Under the pieces are notes generated by a model. It did no database searches, was not told where the DNA came from, and worked only from the letters and a program-made list of their open reading frames with translations. 64,000 bases of DNA from Scenedesmus sp. ARA3. Its lineage: Eukaryota; Chlorophyta; Chlorophyceae; Sphaeropleales; Scenedesmaceae. The stretch is from contig RWJK01001870.1 of NCBI GenBank assembly GCA_004335835.1, forward strand, positions 1 to 64,000, in the 5' to 3' direction. Position numbers and translations under genes: made by a program. This document shows positions 47,746-58,901 of this stretch, piece by piece; the stretch's first letter is position 1; each line of letters begins with the position of its first letter.

Positions 47746-47800
47746 CACCTGGCCACTGCTACCTCTGTCACCACAGAAAGCCCAGAAGGCAGGCCACTAG
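47143..47800 (+). CDS. Small secreted cationic peptide precursor, copy B
   Basis: Exons 47143-47418 and 47777-47800 (99 aa). Signal peptide CKAALTLLLAACLVMAAASRPL, a polyserine stretch (Ser x10), RHLLAKVKNQANDKL and a basic tail, SSLLKSAK joined to KAQKAGH. The exon phases, the 24-nt last exon and the donor AAG|GTGAGCAGCAG are the same as in copy A; the second-exon offset between the two genes is 3768 bp. The intron (358 bp) has a CTG array (47692-47741) just before CCACAG. Unspliced, the frame would end at 47457. The function is unknown; secretion is well supported by the leader. Confidence 0.75.
47692..47741 (+). repeat. (CTG)n array in the intron of peptide gene B
   Basis: About 16 CTG triplets ending 35 bp before the acceptor at 47776. 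Confidence 0.95.
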
Positions 47801-48334
47801 CGCCTAAAACAAGTCAAGTTGTTTTCCTCATGACACCCTGGGAGTGCAGCAGCAGCAGCAGCAGTGCTAGCAGCGGGCATTTTGACCTAATTGCCAGCAA
47901 GCAGCCATGTCACAACGGTTGTATGTGTGTGCACTGCGTAGGCTGCAGTCAGTCAGCACCTGGTCAGAAATGAGTAACAACAACAACTGGCGAGCCTGTC
48001 TGCCATGTAGTGCATTGGTACACTTGGCTGCACTTGATGTGACCTCAGGCATGTGAGTGAGTCAGAGGTTCGACTTGAGGGTGGCTGCACATGTGTACAG
48101 GTGCAACAGCGTCGTGTGCTTCTTTTGGCTGCTGGCAGCTGCACAGTCTGCATGGTTGTGTACGCTGCCTCAGCACCACCTAGCACCGCACCTTGTGGGT
48201 TGCAGCCTTTGCGGCAGTGTTTGAAGTTCCAAATTCAAAATTGTCTACGCCGAGGGCAGAAATCACGGAGGGAAGAGGGCACGGCAGTGTTCTCCAGTCC
48301 GGCAGCGTTGTCAGTGGTGCAGTCGGCTGTTTTT

Positions 48335-48740
48335 TCTGCACCTGTGTTCCTGCTGCAGTCACACGCAGCACATTATCCTGGTGTTCTTCCCTGGTGTTTT
48401 TGGTCTGGTGTCTTGACATGATTCAAGGGAAATGGACTGTTTTGCACCAACAACATGTTGCTGAAGTTTGGAGACACAAGGCAGCAGTGTTCAGGGGGTT
48501 CAAACAACTGGTCTGTTGCCGTGTGCGATTACGCACGCGGTGCACAAGGCTGTGCTTCTGCACCTATGTTCCTGCTGCAGGCGAGTGCCGCACATCATTC
48601 TGCTTCTGGGCATAATACAAGGGAAATGGGCTGTTTTGCTCCCACAAATATGTTGCTGAAATTGTAAGACACAGACAGCAGTTGTTTACAGGGTTTTGAC
48701 CAGTTGTTTGTTGCCATGTGCACGTTCACACGCGGTGCAC
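48335..48740 (+). repeat. 195-220 bp tandem duplication
   Basis: Unit 1 (about 48335-48540) and unit 2 (about 48553-48738) share TTCTGCACCT(G/A)TGTTCCTGCTGCAG, CAAGGGAAATGG(A/G)CTGTTTTGC, ATGTTGCTGAA(G/A)TT, GACACA(A/G), CAG(G/T)GTT and ACACGCGGTGCAC, offset about 195-220 bp. Confidence 0.88.
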
Positions 48741-49617
48741 TGCGGCGGCAGTAGCTGATAGCGATTTTGTCATGCGGATGCAGTGGTTGGCTGCTGGCCT
48801 TGTGCCAAAGGGCCGCTGTGCTACAGTCTGAATCAAAGGCAGAAACATGGTGTTTTCTGGGTCTCCAGTAGGTTGTATCTGCAGTGCAGCGCCTGAGAGT
48901 GTATTCTGCAGTCTCGGAGAGTGTTGTGCCAATGCTGGGGTGTTGGGCTCCACAACTTGACGGCTGGTGCCTGGATCTGCAGTGCACTGCAACATACTTG
49001 CTGCTGCAGGTGCCCTGGAGACCAGTTATGTTCTGTTCTGCTGTTGATTTGTTTGCAAGTCTTGTACAGGAATAACCACATTAAGCTTGTGGCACACTTG
49101 CAGTGATGCTGACTGGCTACTCAGGTGCATGTAGGTGTGGGTGTGCTTTCCTGGCTTGATGTCCGCTGGTTGTGCTGTGTTCGCGGATGCTTTTTGTGCC
49201 CGCCATCTGCTTGTACAGGCGAAGCCTATGGTGGTTTGGCACGCTGCAGCTGTACCTTTGGTAGCTGACACAAGCTGTTTCAGATCACTAGCAGCAAATG
49301 GCTCAGCCATTTGGCTCAGCAGTGCTGCAGCGTTGTAACACAATAACCTGCGCATTGCTACTGGAACTACCGAACACACTAGGTATCACGAGAGATTGTC
49401 TCTACACAGTGATCACCAGGCTTAGTAAGGATTCAGCACAGCTGACCAGTCCTGCAGTCATTGAGAGTGTCACCGCAGCACCATCATGGCAAGTGTGCCC
49501 GGTAGCACCGTGCAGTCAGATGCAGATTGTACGAGAGGCTGCACAGCTGCGTAACCAATCACATTACTGCCCTGGTCATAGGTGAAAGTTGAAAGTGTCT
49601 ACGCTCTCTTTGCAGGG

Positions 49618-49700
49618 AGTGGAATTAACGGAGGGCAAAGGACAGGGCCATAACACCGGGTAACAGTGCCACGGGACTCCCGCCCTTCCCCTACGACTGG
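49618..49700. repeat. Second arm of the inverted repeat
   Basis: GGAATTAACGGAGGGCAAAG, GACAGGGCC, GGGACTCCCGCCC, CTTCCCCTACGAC: the reverse complement of the arm at 46738-46830, about 2.8 kb away. Gene B lies between the arms. Confidence 0.6.
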
Positions 49701-49855
49701 TCAAAGGTGCATGCTGCTGGTCATGCCCAGCACCCTGGTCAGGTGAACTGTACGCCAGCAATCTACATGATTTTGTCTTCAGCGCTCTAAACCTTCTGTA
49801 CTTTTCAGTTTGCGGCAATGAAAGATGTCGAATGCTTGCATAGTGAGAAAGTGGT

Positions 49856-50003
49856 GTTTGGTTCAAGCAACCTTGTTGGCGCCATCGTGCGCACGTGCAC
49901 CTGCCGGCGCCGGGCATCGAATCCAATGGGGAGTAGGATATGCGATCCTCATACACGACACCTTCCGGAAGGGGAGTATAACATGCAATGCTGATACACG
50001 ACA
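49856..50003 (+). promoter_or_regulatory. Shared upstream module of peptide gene C, last block doubled
   Basis: GTTTGGTTCAAGCA, TGTTGGCGCC, CACCTGCCGGCGCCGGGCATC, then two versions of the last block: GGGGAGTAGGATATGCGATC (49929) and GGGGAGTATAACATGCAATG (49971), each followed by TGATACACGACAC or CATACACGACACC. The doubled block lies 241 and 199 bp before the ATG at 50170. Confidence 0.7.
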
Positions 50004-50169
50004 CTTCAAACCATGCTGCATACAAGCCGACTGCGTTTCCTGGGCATCATCTTCACAGCTCATTCATCAAAGGCAGCTGCTGTCCGTGCTCAACCATCCC
50101 GGCACGAATATCACAAAATACGGCCTTCCCGTTGGACTCGTTACTGCACGGCAATCCCACCATAACAAG

Positions 50170-50728
50170 ATGCACAAAACAATCTCCTGCAAGGCTGCGC
50201 TTGCGCTGCTGCTGGCAGCCTGCCTGGTCATGGCTGTAGCCAGCCGGCCCCTGGCCAACCGCCCCCTGGGGGCCAGCAGCAGCGCTGGCCTCGAGCCTGT
50301 GCTACAGCCCCCTGGCACATCACCAGTCACCCCGAAGTCGAACCGAAGTGTCCCCAAGCTCTGCAACCAGCTGAGCCAGAAGGCCGTGGTAGCTCTTTGT
50401 CAAGTCGTCCAAGGTGAGCAGCGCCCAACTGCCGGACAGTGCTGGCACGAGCAGCACCGCTGCTTGCAGCAGACAGCAGCTGCTGCAGCTTTTTTTGCAC
50501 TGCTGCACTGTCTGCTTAAGCCGGGCCAGCTTAAAAGAGGCAGCTTGATCGCTCACCGGATGGCTGTTGCACAACAACCATTGGAGCAGCTAGGCTTGTA
50601 GTGCCACTGGTTCCCATGCATTGTGCCAGGACTTCTGCCCATGCGAACACAGCAAGAGCTCAGCAACAGCAGGACATTAAATACTAGAAAAATTGAACAA
50701 TGGCTGGTCTTACTACAATAACAGAGAA

Positions 50729-50768
<40 letters not shown>

Positions 50769-50897
50769 ACTTCCAACCCTGCTGCCTCTTTTGTCCTCAC
50801 AGACGGAAAAGAAGGCAGCTACAGGCCCTTAGTGGCGTGCTTTTGGTACACAATGAGCTGCTTAGCTTTGCCTGACTTCCTGGAGGTGCAGCAGTAG
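50170..50897 (+). CDS. Small secreted peptide precursor, copy C, probably frameshifted
   Basis: Exon 1 is 50170-50413 with the family leader (CKAALALLLAACLVMAVASRPL), then NRPL, a short Ser stretch and SVPKLCNQLSQKAVVAL. Exon 2 starts at 50803 after CCTCACAG. Next to the donor, the bases CTCTTTGTCAAGTCGTCCAAG would code LFVKSSK in another frame, which aligns with LLKAAK and LLKSAK of copies A and B; in the frame from the ATG they code ALCQVVQ. So copy C carries an indel near codon 75. As read, splicing continues to a stop at 50895-50897 (about 113 aa) instead of the family stop at 50830-50832. It may be a pseudogene or a variant with a new tail. The CTG array at 50733-50760 precedes the acceptor. 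Confidence 0.55.
50733..50760 (+). repeat. (CTG)n array in the intron of peptide gene C
   Basis: About nine CTG triplets, 42 bp before the acceptor at 50802. Confidence 0.9.
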
Positions 50898-53040
50898 CGT
50901 CGCACTGTTGTCACGGCGCAAGGTCAAAAGGCAGCCGCTCCAAAGCTTTACCCGCCCCTGACTGTGCAGCCGCCACAACTGTGCAGCAGCCAAGGGACGC
51001 TGCTGGCAGACTGCAGCAGAGCCAAGAGAACATAGCAGTGAGCAAAGCAGTGCAGTCAAAGAATATTGCCATCATCAGAGCAGAGCTGTACTACCATTAC
51101 TAGTATCAGAGCCGTCAGCAGCCATTGCAATGCACTGCATTGAGCTGAGCTCAGTGGTTGTGCAATGCTGGACTGTGCCAGGCAGCACTTGAGCGAGTCC
51201 ATGCTTTTTTGTTTGTTTGCGTCCTAGATTGCTGGTTCTGAGTGGAGTTTTGGACTAAAAAACATGGGTTTAGCAATTCTGTGTTGGCGAGGCGCAAGAG
51301 CTGTGGTGCACTGGTGTGCTGCTTTTGGCGAGGCACAGAATGCAGTGGAATGCATGCGGCCTCAGTGGCACCTGGGTTCCAAAATTTGACAGTTTTGACA
51401 TTTTGAGGGTTTGTGGGCTTCAACCACAGCGGCAGTTACATTACGCAGTGTTATGTGACGATGCACAACATGCACAACATGAACGGCGCACACCTGTGTT
51501 CACGCAGCTTGCTGCGGTTACAGACAGCAAATAATCCCTTGGTTTGTTTCTTGACAGAAGAGCAATGCCTGGCTTTGCGGCATCCAGATACACACAATTT
51601 GAATGTTGAAGCAGGGCAGCAGTATTACTAATTTCGTGTCTATCACGTTTTTTGCCATATGGGTGAGTGGTGCATGAAGTATGCATGGTCATTCCACACT
51701 AGTTGAGGCACTTTCTTTCACGGGGATGCTCTGCTTGGCTGCTTCCCTGCCGTTTAGTGGGCGGGAACTATGTTGAATGATCATGGATTTCTCATTTTTT
51801 GCTGTGAAATACACAGCGCTGGGGGCCCTGTAACTCTTAATGATCATGCATGGCAGTGTTGGATGTTAAGTACAAAGCATTTGGGTGGGAAGTACGCCAT
51901 ATTCACGGTGAATAAGCATGCCTATGCATGCCGGTGCTTGATGTGAAGTACACACAATGTTTGGGGGCCATGGCCAATTGCGGACGACGACCATGCATGT
52001 TGTTGGATTTGCAGTACGCACGACAATTGCAGAGTGCCAGCAGTGAACGGCGATGCTTGACATAGCTTTTCACACGCTGGCGAGATGTGCAAGGTGACAC
52101 TTTGTGGCGTGTACAGCGCATACATTGCTTCATTGTCTGTCTGTAGAATGGTATGGCGGATGTTTCAACCAGCTGTGCATGCAGCATGCCAGCGCTGGGT
52201 GCGATAATGTGTTGGCTTGAACACTGTCATTAATGTGAAGAGTGTGTGCATGCATGCGCGCGCATGTGTCAAATTGAATTTCAAGTTGGAAGGGGCTGCC
52301 AGGTTCTGGCACTGTGGCCACAGGGCCAAGCATGGCCTGCACTGCAGCATGCACTAGCACTGCACCAGTTCTGCAGCGTTGCCGCGCAGCTGTCATGGGC
52401 CCCACTAAATGATGTACTATTGACTTTGCAGCCAGTCTACGAACTGATCATCATGCAGTTTTGTCATCAGATGTTTGCATGTTGGTTGTGAGGCCGTGTG
52501 TCATATTGCGGGCGTGCTGTCATGACATGAATCACGTCACATCATGTGATTTGAGCGTTGCCTGTGGATTCTGATGCCGTGTTGGCATGTAATTCCAATG
52601 CTTACATCACCCTAGGTGGCTGCAGCTGCCGAGCTCTTGATATGCAGCAGGCACTGGCAGGAGCAACTGACACAACTGCTGCCAGGCCTAAGTGCTGTGC
52701 ACCGCGTGTCTGGTACTCTTGGACAATCGCATGCAGCCTACGATGTACACATTTATTCTTTGTGAACCATTCACTGCTATAGTTTTTCAGTCTGACCGAC
52801 GACGCGCCATCGTCGACATCGGAGTTGCCACCCCGCCTCCTGCCTCCGCGGGATCGCCGGATCTGCGCTCAACGAGGTTGCCGCGGACGCCGCACGTGTG
52901 CTTCGTACTTATAACACGAGCTACTTAAACAAGGCTGTGTTAGCGCTTCACAAGGCGGTGTGTTCTTGCTTCTGATAAACAATTCACATCAACATCCGCC
53001 AGCACCACTTCAGCAGAATTACGAACCCGTGCCGCCCGAT
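50898..53040. other. Spacer between peptide genes C and D
   Basis: No gene is supported. A degenerate tandem array of about 75-bp units lies at 51782-52030. No module like that of genes A-C is evident before gene D. Confidence 0.5.
51782..52050. repeat. Degenerate tandem units of about 70-75 bp
   Basis: Four loosely similar units built around T(T/G)GAT(G/T)T(G/T)(A/C)AGTAC followed by a G-rich word (TTTGGGTGGG, TTTGGGGGCC, GCTGGGGGCC) and GACCATGCATG/GATCATGCATG. Judged by eye; the divergence is high. Confidence 0.5.
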
Positions 53041-53087
53041 CTTCCGGTTGCTTGCGTCTGACCTACCTGATATAAAACGAAAACACC

Positions 53088-53794
53088 ATGGTGCTTTCAA
53101 AGTCGTCCTGCAAGTTTGTGCTTGCTGGTGTTTTGGTCATCTGCCTGGTCATGGCTGTTTCCAGCCGCCCCCTCAGCAGCAGCTCTGGTCCTGCACACTC
53201 CTGTGGGGACAGCAGCACTGCTGTCAGGCCCAACTCCCTGCTGGACGCTGCAGGATGGGATGCTGTCCTGAGCTCTGTGCGGCGTCTGCTGGGAAGCGCG
53301 CCAGTCAACAAGGATCACATGAACCACATGAATGCCATCCGCAAGGAAGCAATCGTGGTAGGCTGCGTGATTTGCCACCTTGTCACCTGCATGGCACTTT
53401 CCGATCAACATCATAGAGAGCAAAGTCAAAGCTGCAGCTGCCTGTGTTGGGAAAAGCCTTGCTTCTGACTGCATCTTTTAGGCAGCAGCTGCAGTCTGAG
53501 TGTCATGTTGCTCGTGCCAGCAAACGGCAGTACCGCAAGTGAAGGTGCGGTGCAGCACTGGAGCAGCGCCCCAAGCCATAGCAAATCACCGATACTGCAG
53601 CCACATGCTTGTTTTCAATGAAGGCAATGTTTGAGATTGCCATGGCGATGTATAATTTGTTGTCAAGACATGAACATGCCACTGACCTGAGTTGAGTACC
53701 AGCCTTGCTGGTGCTCGACTCAAGGGAGATTATGCTGTGCTCAGTATCCGTGTCAGCAAAGCGGTGCTGCCCTCATGTTTTCGTGATTGAGAAC

Positions 53795-53850
<56 letters not shown>

Positions 53851-53909
53851 TGCTCCACCCGCACCAGCAGTTGGCGTTTCCCAAGGAAGCTGGTGCAGCA
53901 GGCGACTGA
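53088..53909 (+). CDS. Small secreted peptide precursor, copy D (diverged)
   Basis: Exon 1 is 53088-53357; exon 2 starts at 53871 or 53886 and ends 53909. Both acceptors (CACCAGCAG and TTTCCCAAG) keep the frame, giving 97 or 102 aa. The leader SSCKFVLAGVLVICLVMAVS followed by SRPLSSSS has the family signature CLVMAVxSRPL. The rest differs (VRRLLGSAPVNKDHMNHM), and the tail is acidic to neutral (KEAIV then EAGAAGD) rather than basic. The RRLL word and the CTG array before the acceptor (53797-53849) are kept. The oldest or fastest-evolving member; function unknown. Confidence 0.6.
53797..53849 (+). repeat. (CTG)n array in the intron of peptide gene D
   Basis: About 17 CTG triplets, 21-36 bp before the candidate acceptors. 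Confidence 0.95.
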
Positions 53910-55138
53910 ATTTGTGGCTGCAGCCTATTGAGCCTGGCCTCGAAAAGTCACTGTTGGCGTCACTAACGCGCTACGTTACCAGCCGGGCACTTGTGCCTGC
54001 GTGGTTCACATGCATATGCGCGCGTCCAGTGGCTGCCAGCCTGTCTGGATTGGTTATGTAGTGTTGCTGACGGCTGCAGCTACGCAGCTGTTCTATACTG
54101 AGCAGAGTGATGGCTCGCAGGGCTAGTGCCTGAGGCAGGGTCGCGTCTCGGAGGCCTTGTTAACAAGGCTGTTGTTGTGTTGTACTGAACGTTGTTGTGT
54201 TGTACTGAAGCAGGAGCTTCTGGTTGCAAATTTCTAACTGCCTGCATACGGCGGCAGCTGCCGTGTTGACAGCAGCAGCACCGTAGGGTACGTCAGCATA
54301 CAATGTTGCTGGTGTACAGGCCGCCTGACCTTTGATAGGTCTGCTAGCAGTTTTCAGCACAACTCTGTGAAGTTGTTGATGCTATGGCTTGCTAGGTAGC
54401 ATGATCATGATGATGGTGATGATGAAGTCTGAAGTTTTTGACAGTGAGGTTGTGGGGCGATACCGCACCGGTACACCGGTGTAGCAGAGGATGAACCCGT
54501 GGGTGAGAAATGCACTGTTATGGACATCTCGTTACTTCAGGGGGTTGGTAGCACGAGCTGTTCACTGCGCTCTGAATCATCCGATGATGCTAGCAGCAGC
54601 TGTAGTACTAGTAGTTTCTGCGGGTCCTATACCAGGATTTTTGGCCCCAGGTTGAACCGCATTTGATGAGCTGCCGTCTTGGACCGCATGTGCGTACGCT
54701 CACGTACCAGCAGCGCTGCGCTAGCCGGCGGTTTTGCATGCGACCCGCCTCATTTACTCCAGTCAGAGGGAGGAGTGGCAGGTGCTGAGGGAGCCGCCAG
54801 CACACAGTGGATTCAATGATGCTTTGATAGCTTTGACAGCTTGCTATGATGCTTTGACAGCCTGCCTTGCCAATCGACAAGTTGCCTGAATTTGAGGTGT
54901 GACAGGGCTTACACGTGGGCCGTTGCATACTTGAGATGCGTGTGTGCACATGTACTGCATGATGCAGTCCCTTTCAGGAAAGCTGCTTTGCTTGTAGAAC
55001 TGTTTCAGGCATGACTGCACTGCATTTGCACTGTGTGTTGCTATGATGTTATAAAGAGTTTCAGCGTGCATGATGTTCATGAGAGGTGAAGTTGAGCTTG
55101 CGTAACTGCAGCGCAACCTTGTGAAGTTTTCATACAAC
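53910..55138. other. Spacer with SINE-like copy
   Basis: No gene is supported. It holds a SINE-like core (54105-54160) and a 22-bp tandem duplication (GTTGTTGTGTTGTACTGAA twice, about 54170-54210). Confidence 0.5.
54105..54160 (+). repeat. SINE-like core, second copy
   Basis: GATGGCTCGCAGGGCTAGTG (box-A-like) followed by GCCTGAGGCAGGGTCGCGTC matches the window start (GGGCTAGTGCCTGGGGGCGG, GTTCAGTCCCG) over about 40 bp. Here the tail is not obvious. Confidence 0.4.
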
Positions 55139-55424
55139 ACATTACATTACATTACATGCTCCACTCAACGAGGAGTGGGAATCCCAGTCAGGAGCCAACG
55201 AGAGGCTCATAGGGGGAGGAAACATAGAAGAACAACTCATCATCGTCCAAACCGTCAGACGAAATCGCAGAAAAAAACTCATCAGCATCATCAATAGCTT
55301 GAGCAATAGCCTGAGAGGACAGAAGGACCTCAGGATCAGTGTCCGGGTGACACCGCATCAGATAGCAGCAGTGCACAAAAGCAGCCACCAAAGTTTTCAA
55401 GGCTTCTGGTGTGGCACTTGACAC
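55139..55424 (-). mobile_element. 5'-truncated LINE-like fragment
   Basis: On the minus strand a 78-aa open frame (55424-55188) rich in Asp, Glu, Ser and Ala (AIDDADEFFSAISSDGLDDD) ends with a stop, followed by about 20-30 nt, GAGTGGAGCATGTAATG and a TGTAA tail (55139-55160). The 3' sequence GAGTGGAGC(A/T)TGTA plus tail recurs at 250-292. A stop, a short trailer and a short-unit tail fit the 3' end of a non-LTR retrotransposon. No reverse transcriptase is present, and the open frame could instead be a small host gene. Confidence 0.35.
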
Positions 55425-57059
55425 CGTTGAATTGGCAGCATAGTTACCTAGTTAGTTATATATCAGTTACAAAACTGAGCTCAGGGTTCGGTGTCAGCCT
55501 GCTCAAATCAGGCTGCTTCCTGTTGAACACGCCTGCCAGACGGATTGTGCTTTCAACGCCGACTGTATGCAATGAGGCGCATCACGTGGGTGCCCAGGCA
55601 CCATAGTGGACGTGCGACGTGCAGAGACAGCTGATGCATACTCATCAGAAAACGTTTGTGCTGCTGAGCAACCTGGATGTGCAGGAGCACAGCTGCCGAC
55701 TAGTCAGCTGTAATGCGGCCGGCAGCTTTTGTTTTTGAACAGCAATGCCACAAGGAGCGCAACACCGTTGCAGTGTCTGTAATTGTGCATTGTGTGTGTC
55801 GTGCTTTGCTCCTCATACAACGACGCTACTGCACTTTCAAGACGGGAGGCACACTGCGACTCACACTGATGTAACACCAGTTGTTGCAATGGGCACTGCT
55901 GCCTGCACCTGCTGCCTCAATCTCAGAGTCCCCAGGGCTGAGACAGCCTGCCCAACAAGCAGCAGAACACACAGCCAGCTGAATACACAGAGCTGCTGCA
56001 GCTGTCTCGCATCAGTCAACATGCTGGCACGCGTTGCAGTCAGCAGTGCGCAACCACAAGGCGTGTAACAGCATGCTGTGTATTGCCAGTGCTCGGTGCA
56101 CACATCCTGTGTGGATTGGGCGGGCACATGATGATACCAAGTGCAGCAATCATGCTTCTAAGGAAGGCAGCATAGCAGTTTCCATGCTCCACACCTCAGC
56201 TGGCCCAAGCTGCAAAAGGTGGCCCACCAGCTGTCTCATTACTTCTGTAAACATCACTGGCAAGGTAGAGGGCGTGGAGCCCAGGGCACAGCCCCTGGCC
56301 ACACACGCCTTCTCCAGCCTGAACTTACCCAGGAGCTGCAGAGCTGCCTGGGTAGTCACTCACTCACTCACGAAGTCACTGCTGACTTATAATACATTGG
56401 CACTGTGACGCAGCATGCCATGCAATGTGTGCTGCTGGCAGGTCATGGAAACCACCACAGAAACCACCACAGAGAAACACCATTGCATCGCAGCAGCCAA
56501 TGTGCAAGAACTGCTGCAAGCTGGCGCCCAACATTTAAGATCCAGAGACAATTGCTCAAGGAGCAGGTGAGTGTGCCCACTGCCCCCAACTAGCTTCTCC
56601 AGTGCAAATGAAGTGGAAACACAATGCGTTCCCTGCTGCAGCCATGTAATATGACAGTTGTAGCATGGTAAATGCACAACCGTTCAGCTGCAAGCAATGC
56701 TGGTGCAGAAACACCATGCCATGTGCAGAATGCAATTTGCAGAAACAAACCGCAACGACGGTACTGCCAGCTGGCGTCGCGCGCATGCACGGCATGTGCG
56801 TGCATACGTAGAGTCCCGCAATTCCGATGACGTAGCAGGGAACAGCGGGAAGAGAGGGTGTTGCAGCAGCACGCCGCTAGTGCTGGGAAGCTTGGTAGTC
56901 TGTGATGTGTGGTCACCTGCCTCCCATGCCTGTTAGAAGCCGGCGTGGATTCTGCTGATAGGCGTGTGCACAGGTACGCCTGCTGGCCACACACGCCTTT
57001 TCCAGCCCTAACTGACCCAGGAGCTGCAGAGCTGTCTGGGTAGTCACTCACTCAATCAC
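55425..57059. other. Spacer with a 75-bp direct repeat
   Basis: No gene is supported. About 56290-56365 and 56985-57060 share GGCCACACACGCCTT, CCAGGAGCTGCAGAGCTG and CTGGGTAGTCACTCACTCA, in the same orientation, about 690 bp apart. Confidence 0.55.
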
Positions 57060-57557
57060 TCACAGGCAGCACTGGGTGGCGGTGGCGGCACCTGCCACAA
57101 GTGCCACAGCCAGGGCGTGTGATGATGGTGGCATGACGCTGCGAGGCATCTGCTGTCGGCAGAGCCCTGCTGCTCTTCCAGAACTTCCAGAACTTCCAGA
57201 ACTCTGCAGCGCTGCTGCAGGGGCGTCGTGCCTGTTGAAAAAGGTTGGCAGCGCTGGCGGCAGCAGGCTAGGCAGCTGTTCGGCATCATCTCCCGGCAGA
57301 CTCTGAGGCCTCCTGCTCCTCTGGCAGACTAGTCTGCTGTGGGCTGGCAGGGCTACTGCTTGGGGACGGTTTGCCAGTTGTGGCTGCGGCGGCAAGCTAG
57401 GCAAGCTAGGCAACCGCTGTAAATAATCTGCCGCCAGATTCTGTTGCCTCCCGCTGCTCCAGACTTTGCTGGGGGCTGGCAGAGCTGCTGGTGCCTGGCG
57501 TTGTGCCTGTTTGCAGCTGTGGCTGTGTTTGGCGAGGGCTGCGCAGCTGGTGTGGGG
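57060..57557 (-). other. 3' region of mini-RNase III with degenerate tail copies
   Basis: Beyond the stop at 57558 the minus strand stays rich in partial copies of the last coding segment. Words of the type GGCAGC, CTGCCAGCCC, CAGCAAA, AGAGG and CCGCAGA recur near 57300-57350 and 57430-57490. CTTCCAGAA is repeated three times near 57176-57202. They may be untranslated or alternative C-terminal exons. Confidence 0.4.
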
Positions 57558-58857
57558 TCACTCACTGGTTGCGGGATCTGCGGCCTCTTGCTCTTCCACT
57601 GTTTGCTGCGGGCTGGCAGCGCTGCTGCTGCCGGGCGTGCCTGGTTGTGGTGGCAGCAGCGCACCCACCAGCAGCTCTAGGCGGTGAGGGTCGCTTAGGT
57701 GCAGGTGGCCCACCTGCGACATGCACCGGTTGCAGCAATGTGGGCTTCCTTGCCTGATGGGGCATTTCTGCAACTACACGCATATGCACACGACCGCATC
57801 CGTAACTGTGGAAGCACCATTGCAGCCGCATGCAACGACACACGCCCACAAAGCAGCTGTGCATTGCCAGCGTAGCATAGGAGTCAGCGACCCACCAGGG
57901 CCTCCAGCATCTGTTTACCAACACCTGCCGCCACAATATGCAAGCATCACACAAGCAACCAGCCGGACACTGCCAGCCACCCACCAGCGCCTGCATCGCG
58001 GTCGCCTTTCTGTACGCCGTTGCTGCTACCACACGCATTAAACACATCCATACATAAACTCATCACTCTTGCAATAACCCACCAGGGTTTCCAGAGCTGT
58101 GGCCTTCCTGTACGCCTCTGCTGCTGCTGCAAGGCTTGCACGGCACAACCTTGTCACTGCCTTTGACCACCTTCAACAGCCACCAACTCCTTCAAGAAAA
58201 TACGTGCAAAGCAGCCAAGCAGCAACAGTGCAACTGCCAGCGACCCACCAGGGCCTCCAGTTCTGTTGCCTTCCTGTACGCCACTGCTGCCGCCACATGC
58301 AACACAAATACATCCACACATACACTCATCACTGTTGCAGCAACGCACCAGGGCCTCAAGTGCTGTGGCCTTCCTGTAAGCCTCTGCTGCCGCCACACAC
58401 AACACAAACACATCCACATCACAAATCACAGTATAACAATTGCAGCAACCCACCAAAGCCTCCAGAGCTGTGGCCTTCCTGTCCGCCTCTGCTGCTGCTG
58501 CAAGGTCTACACAGCACAACGTCCCTGCCTTTGACCACTTTCAACAGCCACCTCAAGCAGCACCGAAAAGCCAAAACACCGAAAAGCAGCCCAGCAGCAT
58601 CAGCAAAACAGTCAGCAGCCCACCAGCGCCTCCAGAGCTGCTGCCTTCCTGTAAGCCTCTGCTGCCGCCGCATGCAACACAAACACATCCATACATCACA
58701 CTACAACAGTTGCAGCCACCCACCAGGGCCTCCAGAGCTGTCGCTTTCCTGTACGCTTCTGCTGCTGCAGGGCTGTCGAAGCGCTTCCGCAGCTTGACAG
58801 CCTGCCAGGCAGCGATGCGGCGCAGCAGCGCAGCCTCAGCAGCAGTCAGCTGCAGCG

Positions 58858-58901
<44 letters not shown>

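Larger units (their letters stand above)
47801..49850. other. Spacer between peptide genes B and C
   Basis: No gene. It contains a duplicated unit of about 195-220 bp (see 48335-48740), a CAG run (47850-47864) and the second arm of the inverted repeat (about 49618-49700). Confidence 0.5.
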
